NCBI GenBank assembly: GCA_036873755.1
Contig: JAVTVY010020466.1
Span: 1-64,000 of the forward strand
Origin: Hanleya hanleyi
Lineage: Eukaryota > Mollusca > Polyplacophora > Lepidopleurida > Hanleyidae
DNA: 64,000 nucleotides
Reading direction: 5' to 3'
The translations under genes and the position numbers were made by a program. Of the stretch, positions 33,328 through 44,666 are shown piece after piece (the first letter of the stretch is position 1; each line of letters starts with the position of its first letter). Below the pieces are notes generated by a model. The model ran no database searches, was not told where the DNA came from, and saw nothing but the letters and a program-made list of their open reading frames with translations.

Positions 33328-36300
33328 CTAAAATACAAAGGATTAGAAATTTATCAAATATAGACAGTAAAGCATATTTACCGCGAGCAGCATACCATAT
33401 TGCAATCATTTCATTATTAGATAAGGTCCCGCTGTTCAAGACCTCACCAAAGTTTCATGGACCGGCTTTGCAATACCGATTCACGGGACATTAAAGTGGT
33501 AATAATAAGATTTCAGTTTCGAGTCGGATTTGTTATCAGAAGATGGGGTATTCCCCGGTCCCAGTGTCAATGAACTGGGAAGGAAGAAAACAGCTGCATT
33601 TCCGTGTATAGGAAATCAGTGATGTGCAATACAACATATCAAAGAACATGCTTGTCTCCAGATTGTGTCTATAATATACACCAGGTATCATGTGAACCTC
33701 ATCAGAAGTTGTAGGAGGAGTTGATTTGACAAGATGATATCATTTAATGTACAGTATTTTGAACTGTGAAAGGCAATAGCTCAGGGAGGCAAAATCGGCC
33801 GTCAATAAAAATAGCCCATAAGCATCTCTAGGCTGTGCTGATAACATCCGCCAAGTCTTATGTGAAAATGTAACAGATGCATCGAAAAGATACCATTTAA
33901 TCCAGAGTATTTTGAAGTGTAAAGGCAATAACTCAGTAAGGAAAAACCCTCTGTCAACGAGAAGAGCACATGTTCATCTCTGGACTGTGCTGATAATATT
34001 CACCAAGTATTATCAAAAGTGTAGAGGGAGATGATATTGACACGATGATATCATTTAATCTACAGTACTGTATAGGTCAATAACTCATTAAGGCAAAATC
34101 CTCCGTCAACGGGAAGAGCACAAGCGCAGCTTCAGACTGTGATGATAATATCCACCAAGAATCGTGTTAACCATATCAAAAGTGTATGAGGAGGTGCATT
34201 GACAAAAAATACGAACAGACGGGTCTACACTACTTTGACCTGTAAAGGGCAATAACTCCGTAAGAAGAAAAATCCTCCAACAACAGCGAAAGCACATGCG
34301 CATCTCCGGACTGTGCCGATAATATCCACCAAGTATTAGGTGAACCATATCAGAAGTGTAGAAGGAGTCGCGTTGACAAGATGACAACTTAATTTGATCT
34401 ACAGTATTTTGAATTGTAAAGGGCAATAACTCAGTAAGGAAATGTCCTCCGTCAAGGGGAAGAGCACATGCGCATCTTCAGACTTTGTCGATAATATCCA
34501 CCAAGTTTCGCGTCAACCGTATCAAAAATGTAGGAAGAGTATCGTTGACAAGAAATTCAGATAAACAGACAGACAGACAGACGGTCAGACAGACAGACAA
34601 TCAGACAGACAGACAGACGGACGGACGGACGGACGGACAGACTTCCGTAGCTATCGCTATATCCCCCGGGCATATATGCCGGGGGGGGGGGGATTGATAA
34701 TAAAGTATCCATTTAGGTGAGATTCTGCGAAATGTTATAGTTGAGCACTATTTGTGACGCAAAGCTTGTTCAACAACATATCTTTGTCTTGCTTGAGGTG
34801 ATCTGCCTTTCAGTGTCTTTTCAATGGGTTTACCAAAATAGACTACGAAAACAGCACAATTTTGTACGTAGATATAAGCTAGCAAGTAAGTAAATACCAC
34901 AGTGAATGTGATTTGCTGCAATTTATTCTTGCGAGATGTATTCGACGAATAAATCTGTTCAATGGTCAGTCCATTACACTCACCTGAACATACAACCTGT
35001 CCATCTTTATGGAATGGGTGGGTCAACTTCGGACATTGGTCCAAACACACGTCCTCCTTACCCAGAGCAAACATTCGACACAGGCAGTTTGTGGAACCTA
35101 CGCTGGAATTAACGGCTAATCGATTAGGGGAGCAACCGTCGACACACGTTCCTTGTTCCAAAAACTTGCCTAGAGGAAGATATAGAAGATAATAACCAAA
35201 GTTGCATTAGCTCATGAATAAAAATGACACGAATAACTCTTATAAGAGATAGAGTTCCTTCACTGATATTGTTATGGTCGACAAAAATCAAGAGTAGAAT
35301 CATTTCAGTATAAACATTAGTTTTCGGAAACTTTTTGAAGTCAAGGTGCGAGCAATCTACATTCACACGAACATATTCACAAATGATATATCACTTAATG
35401 AAATTTCAATTCCTGAAACATCCAATGACAACAGATAGACTTATATCTGTAACAGTAGTATGTAAATATACATTCTATATTCCAGACCCCCAGTGAGCAT
35501 CTAATGCCCTTTTGAATTTTCCAGGGTTTTATGTTGCTCTTCCCGATCTCATTCACAGCTAATATTTTTTTACGAACTTCCGATCTCCCCCCCCCCCACC
35601 CCCACCCCGCAACTCCTAAGGGGCCGCTATTGATTCCCCGTTTAACTTTTAACCTGTTTAACCCCGGTTGACCTTGCAGCTATTCCGACGAATTTCAATA
35701 ACTTTTCCACCAAGATTGTTTCTCTAAGGACCGGGAACATAAACAGATACAATATCTTTTATGTTTCAACCTCCAATGAGCGTCAAATTGCATGTTATAT
35801 ACGCCACATCCCCACCCATTTCCCCCATCCCTCTGGGACCAGACTCGGAAAATACCATCCTCCCACATTTCATTGACAACAGATGTATTGTGTCTCTACT
35901 GGTTGAAAAATCAGAAAAAACCCCGAGGCGATACATGTTACAGTATGTTGCGGCCATCAACAGGCGTTGTTTCTCGATTCGATTTCACTCTATATGATCT
36001 CAGATCTATTCTGACAACGTTTCTCAGTATTCCGTCCAAAACCTACTTCCGTTCAACAACAAGGGCTTAATGTCTTATTTGCGTTTGTTCTCTTGGGTAA
36101 ACCTCGGTGAAATAATAACTAAATTTACGTTGATTTAGTGCCGGACAAAGATACAAACTAGAGGTTCCGCTTTGACCCTTGAGTTGCCGCTCCGGCATGA
36201 AGCCTATGCTGGTTGTTTTTTTGGGCAAAAACATACGTCTCCCCCAACCTCCCACCTTGCCTTGAATGGGCACATAATTTAAGGGAAAGTGCTATAAAAT

Positions 36301-39300
36301 GAATGTAGCAATAAGTATCTTAAACAAAGCTGCGTATCTAAAAATATTAATTACAAAGAAGCGATTTTCATTGTATATACATGTACAAGTAGATGAACGG
36401 TTGGACGGACATCGGACACAGATGAATGCATGCACACATACACTAAAACCTGATCAAATGCGGGGGCTATCCCAATGAAGCTTCCATCCAAGTTTGGTGA
36501 AATTCCATCCAATAGTTCTCAAGGTATCTTGCAGACAAAGCCTGTATTTACATGTACAAGCAGATGGACGGACGGACGGACACCGGACGAATGCAGGCAC
36601 ACACACCAAAACCTAGTCAAATGAGGGGGCTATCCTAATGAAGCTTCCATCCAAGTTTGGTGAAATTCTGTTCAGTAGTTCTCCAGATATCTTGCAGACA
36701 AGCCCTGTATATACATGTACAAGTAGACAGACGGACGGACACCGGACATGGATGAATACACGCACACACACCAAAACCTAATCAAATGAGGGGGCCATCC
36801 CACTATAGCTTCTATCCAAGGGGAGTGAGATTCCGTCCAGTAGTTCTCAAGATATCTTGCAGACAAGGCCTGTACATACATGTACAAGTAGACGGACGGA
36901 CGGACACCGGACATGGATGAATGCACGCACACACACCAAAACCTAATCAAATGAGGGGGCTAGCCCACTATAGCTTCTATCCAAGGGGAGTGAGATTCCG
37001 TCCAGTAGTTCTCAAGATATCTTGCAGACAAGGCCTGTACATACATGTACAAGTAGATGGATGGACAGACGGACACCGGACACGGATGAATGCACGCACA
37101 TACACCCAAACCTAATCAAATGAGGGGGCTATCCCAATGAAGCTTCCATCCAAGTTAGGTGAAATTCTGTCCAGTAGTTCTCCAGATGTCTTGCAGACAA
37201 GCCCTGTATATACATGTACAAGTAGATGGACGGACGGACAGACACCGGACATGGACGAATGCACGCACACACACCAAAACATAATCAAATGAGGGGGCCT
37301 ATCCCACTGAAGCTTCCATCCAAGTGTGGTGAAATTCCGTTCAGTAGTTCTCAAGATATCTTGCAGACAAGGCCTGTATATACATGTACAAGTAGATGGA
37401 CGGACACCGGACACGGATGAACGCATGCACACAAACCAAAACCTAGTCAAATGAGGGGGCTATCCCAATGAAGCTTTCATCCAAGTTTGGTGAAATTCCA
37501 TCTAGTAGTTCTCCAGATATCTTGCAGACAAGCCCTGTATATACATGTATAAGTAGATGGACGGACGGACGGACACTGGACACGGATGAATGAACCCACA
37601 TACACCAAAACCTAATCAAACGAGGGGGCTATCCCAATGAAGCTTCCATCCAAGTTTGGTGAAATTCCATCCAGTAGTTCTCCAGATATCTTGCAGACAA
37701 GCCCTGTATATACATGTACAAGTAGATGGACGGACGGACGGACACCGGACATGGATGAATGCACGCACACACCAAAATCTAATCAAATGAGGGGGCTATC
37801 CCACTAAAGCTTCCATCCAAGTGGGGTGAAATTCCGTCCAGTAGTTCTCAAGATATCTTGCAGACAAGGCCTGTATATACATGTACAAGTAGATGGACGG
37901 ACGGACGGACACCGGACACGGATGAATGCACGCACATACACCAAAACCTAATCAAATGAGGGGGCTATCCCAATGAAGCTTCCATCCAAGTTTGGTGAAA
38001 TTCCATCCAGTAGTTCTCAAGATATCTTGCAGACAAGGCAAGGGGACGGACAGACATCCATCCAGACATCCAGACATCCAACCAGACAGACGGACAGACA
38101 GACAGACAGACAGCACAAACACTAGATGTCTCCCCCCAACATAGTTGGGGGAGACATAATAAACAGAGTAGGGCTGTGTTTCTGTATGCCTTAACACAGG
38201 TTCATCAATTTTAGGACAGTAGAAAAGAAAAGAAATCTTAAAATGCTCAGTAAATCTTGCTCATACAAAAACATTTCTTCGTCTTCGCATCCCCTTGGTA
38301 CATGCTTGGACAATCGGCTACGCATCTGTCATCAAGTTTGTAATGGTGACATTCCCGACAGGCTCTGTCGGACCCTGGGGTGTGGCAGCCTGAGAAATAC
38401 AAACATGGGTGTATAGATATGAAAAGAATATTGATAATCAATCATATATGGTTGCATATCTGCAATAATGAGTATACTTCTGTAACATAATACGTTATCG
38501 AGACGATACTTTCTTTGCCTGAAACACAACCACACATTCGGCCAGTTTCCGAAGACATGACGGATGCATGGCAATGCAGTTCCATGTCTTTTCTCTCGTA
38601 TTTCGCATATACCATGTCTATAATAATGTTTGCGAATGGCAAGGATTGTCGCAAACAATCAGTACAAGTGATTTGCCGATAAATTCTACCTATCTCCAAT
38701 CCAAGTAAACCAAAATGATAGTTCGGGAAAATACCATCTAGTGATAATGCTATGTTCTACAAGATCACATAATAAACCAATCACGACAATTCTGCCTATT
38801 CAGTTTGAAATTGATTGCCATTTCGTTCAGGGATATTTACATACTCTCCACGAGACGGTCTTTTGATATTCCCAGTCGCCGGCCAAGAACCAGACCATTC
38901 GGCGGGGGCAATCCTTTGGACTTTCTGGAGAACGAACCATGTCTAGACATGATGACCTTATTCTGATACTGTTTCACTATATTGTTTGCTATTTTGGTGC
39001 ACATGATCATGTGTGTACTGATAAGGGTCGTTATTTTAAAGTTGTTTCTCCCTGATTGGCTAACATATGTAGTTTCAAATTCGCACGGGATTTATATAGC
39101 GCTGATGTGGGATAGAGTATTCCGTGATATCATATCTTAGTTTACTGAGATTGCGTATCCCCCTCAGTCGTGAGTTCGAATAACACCCAATACAGTATTT
39201 TCTGGCTGGGTTATTCACAATGTAGAAATAACTCGAAATCATCCTCGATGACTGAAATTATTGATGTTATATTTTGCCATATTTATAAGTATCCGCCACA

Positions 39301-40784
39301 TCGTTTACCTTTACATTCGGCGTGGCATCTCTCAACACACTCTCCGTCGACACTGACCGTGCCGCCGAGACAGATCCTACCCCCGGTAGTTGCGGACCGA
39401 TACAGCCTGGCATCAACAATTGTCACTTCCTTCTCGGCGTTTCCGAAGGCGTAAAATCGAACATGCAAGGGACTCTGATCGTCCTCGTAGACGGCGAACA
39501 CATTAGCCTCTTCCTGTGTAGACGTAACAGAAAAAGCCCAGATGAGGAAATTAATTCGATTGGATGCGCATCCGGAAATGTAAACGAGCATTCCAAGCCA
39601 TTTCATTTTCTGAATATGTTTCACCTATACGTCCAATTAATCCATAAAAAACGGGCATGAGACGGATGTTGGTGCCAGGAATAGACTTCGCTTTCGGTAA
39701 ACACGTAGGAATCATGAAGCCTGTATGACGAAAAAGTATCTAAACTTACCCCATTATCGGCTGTTTTACCATAGGTCAAGGTCGTCTTGGATCCATTTAT
39801 AGTTTCGTGTGCGCATGCGAAGTAAGATTCAAATAGGCGAGGATCTCCCAAACTGCGTGCTCCGGGGTCGTCAATGAACTTCATGACCCGCGTTCCCTGG
39901 AAGTGGCCATGAAGTGAAAAGTTCTAATACAATGACTGAACAGTCTGGAAGAATAGCCCAAATCGGAAAGGGTTTTATCTCTCTTGTTCCACTAGAGGCC
40001 GTGCTGTGCAGAGAACTTCCGGTAAGTACCAAAGGCCCTCACAATTAGTTTTAGTAATAAAATATTCTATTTTTTTTTCTAAAAAAAAATAACTTCCTAA
40101 AGTACAGGATCTATCGGTTCACGTAGAAAATATTAACAAAATAGTTTTTCAAACAAATATTCTAGAATAGTTTATCGACATATTATTCAAAATAATTGCG
40201 GGTGCCTTTGGTAAACTTGAAACTGGGGCCACTACTTCCCGGAAGCAGCTTTTCGTACCTCTAACCTCAAAGAGGGGCAGTTATACAGGGGGGGATCAGA
40301 CACTTTCCGGAAAGGGCTATTGTATATATGTTGGCTGGACCACAGTTTGAAGAATGTCCCAGATAATCACGTTGTTACAGAAGCAGAGAAGAATTCAACT
40401 CAATATTGTACCTTCTCTCCTCGTATACATGTAGTATATACAACGGAGAACCGATTATGTTTTTTTTTATATTTTAAAATTCATTATATTATAGTTATTA
40501 TTAATATGAAGACATTTGATATATACCTTATAGATGACGACACCTTGTGGTCCAACTTGAAGGTAGTACCATGTGTTTTGGTCACGTGGTATGACCGAGA
40601 AAACAACAAATATATCTCCCTCTGAGACCGCCGTAAACACGACACAAGCTCCTCTGTTAGACTGAGGATCAAATCGATGGGCATTTGACCAGACCACATT
40701 ACATGGTATGGCACCGATACCGTATTCGCTCCTGCAAAACAACAACACCAATAATATCAGCAACAACAACAAAAATATGAACAA
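32410..40784 (-). CDS. Mosaic secreted or receptor-like gene: FAMeT-like head, Cys-rich repeats, 3x SRCR (partial)
   Basis: Six minus-strand exons join with matching phases and GT-AG borders: 40527-40731, 39750-39896, 39309-39624, 38267-38389, 34984-35169 and 32410-33327. Exons 1-3 give a beta-rich region (CVVFTAVSEGDIFVVFSVIP; later DDQSPLHVRFYAFGNA), which I read tentatively as a farnesoic-acid O-methyltransferase-like (FAMeT) domain. Exons 3-5 add furin/EGF-like Cys motifs (GECVERCHAEC; CRECHHYKLDDRCVADCP; CVDGCSP; CLDQCPK). Exon 6 adds three SRCR domains. The first exon is preceded in frame by a Leu-rich run from ATG 40784 that could be a signal peptide or just the T/G-rich acceptor tract. 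The C-terminus and any membrane anchor are not found. Each piece is solid alone; the single gene model rests on phase agreement. Confidence 0.65.
33328..33739. other. Intron sequence, no feature
   Basis: Part of the intron between the SRCR exon and the 34984-35169 exon. Nothing recognised. Confidence 0.4.
33740..34560. repeat. Intronic tandem array, about 160-175 bp unit, five copies
   Basis: Each unit contains GGCAATAACTCAGTAAGG, CCGTCAA.GGGAAGAGCACATG, CTCCGGACTGTGCTGATAAT, CACCAAGTATTA and TTGACA(A/C)GATGATATCATTTAAT. The unit word GGGCAATAACTC is common in mollusc genomes. The array ends in the CAGA/GGAC run that follows. Confidence 0.8.
34565..34645 (+). repeat. (CAGA)n/(GGAC)n microsatellite followed by a GC palindrome
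   Basis: CAGACAGACAGACAGACGG... then GGACGGACGGACGGACGG, then a CCCCCGGGCATATATGCCGGGGG hairpin at about 34663-34690. The tail is typical of the adjoining array family. Confidence 0.85.
35170..36359. other. Intron sequence, no gene
   Basis: C-rich tract at about 35587-35610 and T-rich stretches. Small frames on both strands at 35761-36070 mirror each other and have no domain. Confidence 0.4.
36360..38045 (+). repeat. Intronic tandem array, about 167 bp unit, ten copies
   Basis: The unit contains GAAGCTTCCATCCAAGTTTGG, TTCCATCCAGTAGTTCTC, GATATCTTGCAGACAA, TATATACATGTACAAGTAGA, (TGGACGGACGGAC)n, ACCGGACACGGATGAATGCA and CCTAATCAAATGAGGGGGCT. Unit starts lie near 36478, 36645, 36810, 36972, 37139, 37312, 37472, 37642, 37808 and 37978. 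It ends in CAGA/CATC runs and CCCCCCAACATAGTTGGGGGAG (38131-38152), a hairpin. Frames read through it are repeat artefacts. Confidence 0.9.
38390..39308. other. Intron with a promoter-like duplicate (39045-39165)
   Basis: 38840-39190 is similar to 23130-23500, including ATTGGCTAACA, TTTATATAGCGCTGA and ATTCCGTGATAT. A frame at 38442-38699 with five Cys lies next to the intron start but has no fitting acceptor, so I did not add it to the gene model. Confidence 0.4.
39897..40526. other. Intron sequence, no feature
   Basis: Intron between the first two recognised exons of the mosaic gene; AT-rich, with A/T runs near 40070-40090. Nothing else seen. Confidence 0.5.
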
Positions 40785-41229
40785 AACTATAATTACTTTG
40801 AACTGTTACAAATCACAATCACAGAGAAGTCACATAACAGGAAAAACCCTTGGACATATTAATGATACATATAGTTACGAGTACTGTGCTACTATAAAAA
40901 GTGTGATAGTAGAAACCCTTTTTTAATATGCAAATAAATTTACTTACACGTTTATCACGCAATTGTCGTTTATTTCATGAAACTATATGCAACTTGCAGA
41001 ATAAATAATCGATTTCTTTGAAAAAGAGCTTGGAAATGCATTCATGGTGGTCAAATACAGGCATAGAACGATGGTTTGCCGAGGACCTGTACTTGATTAA
41101 CTCATAATTGGGTTCACCAACAGTTTCAAAATCTGAGCCTTTACAAATACAAACCTGAGTAGTAGATAATGCGTATTACAGCCCCCAGCCACCCAAAAAT
41201 ACACATAGCCACCGTGATCCACCGAGCGC
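40785..41229. other. Gene-free interval
   Basis: No feature recognised between the mosaic gene and the left end of E2. Confidence 0.4.
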
Positions 41230-41378
41230 GGTCATACGTCATTAACAATTTTTATTTGTATAAATTATTGCGTCTGGATATTAATAAATTATATGCGTTA
41301 TAATTTTACCTGAATATATATATTAAAGATCTACATATGGTATTATAAATAAATCTTCCGAATTCATACGTTAATCGT

Positions 41379-41954
41379 TTAACCCTACCTGGCCTGGGGG
41401 GGGGCCATTATAGCCCCCCCTACCAAACTTTCTGCACTATCTCCGGAACGGCAAAAAATGAAGAGCTGAAACTCCGTGACTTTATAGTTTATCTTATTGG
41501 GGTCATTTTGAGCCTATTTGCATAACCCCCCGAGCAGAGGATCATGGGTAAATCCAAGATGGCGGCCACGTGGGTACCAGAAAAGTGATGTTTTTGTCAA
41601 ATTTCTTCAAAATTTCTGCTTTTTCGCAATGAAAAGTGGGCAAAAAATATTTTATTTCATATCACATTAATATTTGCTAATTTTTCGTACAGTTTTTGTG
41701 GAGAAATTGCGAAAATAAAAAATTCGGAAAATCTGACCGAAAAATCGACCAAAAAATGTCGTTTTTCAAAATGACGTCATCAAAGCGGCCATCTTGGATT
41801 TTTTTGCATTTTCTGGTAGAGCTTGACCCAAGGGTATAGTGTAATAAGTTTCAGCCCCCTAGCTCAAGGGGTAAGAAAAATAATTAGGAGGGGCCATTTC
41901 GGCCCCCCCCCAGGCCTGGACAGGTCCCAAAAAGCCCAGGCCAGATAGGGTTAA
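41379..41954 (+). mobile_element. TTAA-site MITE, copy E (insertion with empty-site proof)
   Basis: TTAA-CCCTACCTGGCCTGGG ... CCCAGGCCAGATAGGG-TTAA, complete. The right arm of E2 has the same flanks with a single TTAA and no element (48095-48098, in GACTATTTAAACGATTAACG). Insertion therefore duplicated TTAA exactly and postdates the E2 duplication. Confidence 0.95.
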
Positions 41955-42469
41955 ATAGTCTATATTTTAGGTTTCATTCCGCTTTTACAAAAAGGTGATA
42001 TTTCGATATATATTTTTATACGGGTTCATAGCAATAAATTCTCCGAATCTGTACGTTAAGCGTTCATATATATTGTAGACTATTAATTTTTACAAATTGC
42101 AATTAGCATTACCAAACACTCGGTATATATGCATATTTAACCTCGCTATACGGCTAGAAGGCGGTCATGATACATAATTGTATTGATTTTAATACCTGTC
42201 AATGCGAAGGGGTGTGTGTTGTGGTAACAGGTGTGATCGAATAACAGAAACCACTTATAACTCGCAGAACTCCATTGCAATTAGCATATGATAATATTGG
42301 GGGTTCGAATATCTATATTTACAGACCGATATCGCTTTAATTAGGGCAATTATACAATCAACGTATAGCGGGAGTTGAAAGGGTATACCGTGAAACAAAT
42401 CATTATTTGAGAATCGTTTGTCGAAATATATATATCTCTAATAGAATTCAACTTATAGCTTACTTCGGA

Positions 42470-43094
42470 ATGGCGAATTTACTGAAAAATATCATCGAAC
42501 CTAGAGAATCGGCCGTAAGTATAATAATTTTATTGCGATCTACTCGCGGATAATACCGACTTTGTCGATATAACGATGTACATAGCGAACGGCGTTGTAA
42601 ATGTTCGATTATAACTGATGTGAATACAAGGGCTACTCACTTTTAATATTTCAACTCTATATTTTTTATAGGCTAACAACTCTACGTGGGCCGGATTCGT
42701 ACGAGAAAATGCGGACATTTTAGGTAGTTCCGGTTGGCCTAGTTTGGAGACTGTATTCGCCATAGATGGGGTCGTTGAAACACGGCCCGTTTATAATGAC
42801 GATGATTGGAATGTGGGTATAAGAAGTCCGACGACCATCCTCCTAAATAATTCCCCTTCACTTCCGGAGATTAAAACACGTAAATGTGTAGACGAATTAT
42901 CCCGTTTATTCGCGCCCCGAGTTTGCAAAAGCTGTAATCAGCCATTAAGCGTCGAAGTTTGCGGAAAATGTCGCGTTAGTTTATGCCGAGATTGCGCGTG
43001 TTTTTCCCGACAGGTGTCATTCGGGGTTTTTATGTGTCCGAGCTGTTGTAGTTGTGAGTTTTGTGGTTATTGGCGAATGAAGCAATCGAAATAA
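42470..43094 (+). CDS. E2 gene A, left copy: Cys-rich zinc-binding-like protein (2 exons)
   Basis: Exon 1 is 42470-42514 (ATGGCG...GCC|GTAAGT) and exon 2 is 42672-43094 (TTTTTTATAG|GCT...TAA), phase 0. The product is 155 residues. The N-terminal two thirds are acidic and unremarkable (WAGFVRENADILGSSGW; VYNDDDWNVGIRSP). The C-terminal 60 residues are Cys-rich with CxxC pairs: VCKSCNQPL, VCGKCRVSLCRDCACF, MCPSCCSCEFCGYW, consistent with two zinc sites. An AATAAA follows at 43112-43117. The same gene with the same intron is in the other arm with only a few substitutions, so the reading frame and splice sites are kept. I do not recognise the family. A DNA- or RNA-binding or regulatory role is a guess from the Cys cluster. 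Confidence 0.7.
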
Positions 43095-43359
43095 TCAAAA
43101 CCCGTGATAACAATAAACGGTTACTATACATATTTCATTGACTAGACGGGGCTGAAAGAAAGAAGAACACGACTTCGGTTGTTAAAGTTCAAAGTAAATA
43201 TTTATTTATACAAATTAATTTAGTAATGACAGTTTCAAAACGAAAATACAAACTGAGCAATCCTAGTACCCAAACGTCAATTTCATTTCCATAACCCTGT
43301 GAAAGAGCTGCGGATATATCGATAACGTATGTAACGGCACGCCCTGGTGGCGAAATCAA

Positions 43360-44145
43360 CTAATCAACAGGTTTGATCGGTTGTTTTGTGTACTCGCGCG
43401 GTAAAAGTCTGTTAATTAAGAATTTACGCATCTCAACGGCAGATTCTTCGGCTTCATCGTTTGATAAGTCGTCTTCCTCACGCATTCGTTTCTTAGTCGC
43501 CATTACTTTCTGATGAATCGGGTGCTTCCGTAGTTCTCGCCATAACCTTAGATTACGGACGTAGATATTTCGGAACTTCGTCTGTATTCTGGGTAAAAGC
43601 TTGTCATATGCCATCTGATGCGCAATTGGTTCATCCATTCCACCTTCTTCGTAAACTTCCGCAAGATCGTTTATATCGGATTCATGATCATCAATCGCTT
43701 CATCCGCGAAGAGATCCCACAAACACTCGTCATCCTCGACGTCATCGTTATCATCATCATCATCCGTAACTTCGTCGTCGTCAGCATCGTCACCATTACC
43801 TTCCTCATCATCACCATCATTGTCCTCATCATCGGCGTCAGTAGCTTCGGTATCATGTTGATCACCATGGTAGCCAAAATTTAGATCTGAAGTACTTTTA
43901 TTTATACCATTACTGCCGGAACTGGAAAATCCGTCCCCATGAACAATACTTCCGCCCCCATGGTAATACGACCTTCCACATGGCGAAAGGTCACTCACCG
44001 TCATCGTATAGGGTTGCTCTACTATACTTGTTGGGTCTATAGCGGGAGTCTGTGGTGTCTCTTGTCTATGCATTAGACGCATATGTCTGAGCATACTATC
44101 GCGACGAGAGAGTATCTTATGACAGAACGGACATGAACTCGACAT
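43360..44145 (-). CDS. E2 gene B, left copy: C2H2 zinc finger plus acidic linker protein
   Basis: A 261-residue single-exon frame from ATG 44145. Residues 5-26 form one C2H2 finger (CPFCHKILSRRDSMLRHMRLMH; C-x2-C-x12-H-x4-H). Residues about 95-145 are an Asp/Glu run. The C-terminal part has WDLFADEAIDDH, AYDKLLPRIQTKFRN, LRLWRELRKHPIHQKVMATK and MRKFLINRLLPREY. This order, with the motif (V/I)M.TK+..EED....EA.E.A...RK.L....LP, is shared with the E3 genes and the E1 fragment. I recall similar C2H2 proteins accompanying Polinton-like elements in invertebrates, but cannot confirm it. TTTATT at 43201-43206 is a minus-strand AATAAA. The gene is convergent with gene A. Confidence 0.75.
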   Translation of the reverse strand: MSSSCPFCHKILSRRDSMLRHMRLMHRQETPQTPAIDPTSIVEQPYTMTVSDLSPCGRSYYHGGGSIVHGDGFSSSGSNGINKSTSDLNFGYHGDQHDTEATDADDEDNDGDDEEGNGDDADDDEVTDDDDDNDDVEDDECLWDLFADEAIDDHESDINDLAEVYEEGGMDEPIAHQMAYDKLLPRIQTKFRNIYVRNLRLWRELRKHPIHQKVMATKKRMREEDDLSNDEAEESAVEMRKFLINRLLPREYTKQPIKPVD

Positions 44146-44206
44146 GGTTCCCGGTCAGAGGTAGGATACGGACTGAGACTAATACTGTACAAACGACCGT
44201 ATATGA

Positions 44207-44207
<1 letters not shown>

Positions 44208-44263
<56 letters not shown>
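44208..44263. repeat. (AC)n-(AT)n microsatellite at the left edge of the E2 core
   Basis: About 20 AC repeats followed by ATATATATATATAT. The matching place beside the right arm has (GT)n without the AT part. Confidence 0.9.
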
Positions 44264-44264
<1 letters not shown>

Positions 44265-44476
44265 GTATACATCACATTCGGCTAAAGTGAAATGACTCTA
44301 TTTACCAACAGGGGGCGCTGTTGACCTATTTGTGACGTTATCTGTCGTATTGACACCTGGTACTTATGCGTGTGTGTGTGTTATTTGTACCGACTGTTTA
44401 TCACTCGTTGTATTAAAAGTTGTCAGTAATAAAAAGGATGTGTTAGTTCACTTTACTCGTTTGTTAACCTTAGGTC

Positions 44477-44647
44477 ATGGAAGGTTTCTTATACGGTGTT
44501 TACCACGAACCTTACAACCCGGCTGGTTTTACGATTGTTAATAATATTTATCAGGTCGCCAAAAAACGTGGGATATGTAGTTACCCGACCCTTACTAGTG
44601 TCGATCCGTATACACTACATAGTCGGGTCATGAAGTGTTTTAAATAA
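44477..44647 (+). CDS. E2 core small protein C, copy 1 (56 residues)
   Basis: ATG 44477 to TAA 44645-44647, 56 residues: starts MEGFLYGVYHEPYNPAGF and ends with Lys-rich DPYTLHSRVMKCFK. It is identical in frame to the copy at 45215. The sequence just upstream (TTGTTAACCTTAG|GTC) could be a splice acceptor. The next ORF begins only 19 bases after the stop. No family is recognised; a loose resemblance to a frame in E4 (56496-56702: hydrophobic-Tyr start, basic end) is noted without weight. Conservation of the frame between copies is expected from recent duplication alone. Confidence 0.5.
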   Translation: MEGFLYGVYHEPYNPAGFTIVNNIYQVAKKRGICSYPTLTSVDPYTLHSRVMKCFK

Positions 44648-44666
44648 GGCCAGATGTACTTGTACA

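Noticed and set aside
34748..34983. Reading the 34984-35169 exon through its donor into a hydrophobic segment as a membrane anchor and cytoplasmic tail
   Set aside because: A consensus donor (TCAG|GTGAGT) lies at the border, its phase fits the SRCR exon acceptor, and the hydrophobic stretch is in AT-rich sequence. A retained-intron isoform is not excluded.
36672..37450. Several 60-112 codon frames on both strands
   Set aside because: They translate the 167 bp tandem array and repeat with it.
43618..43884. Hydrophobic Ile/Val-rich frame opposite gene B, and its twin at 46169-46441
   Set aside because: Antisense of the GAT/GAC (Asp) run in gene B, which necessarily reads as Ile/Val codons.
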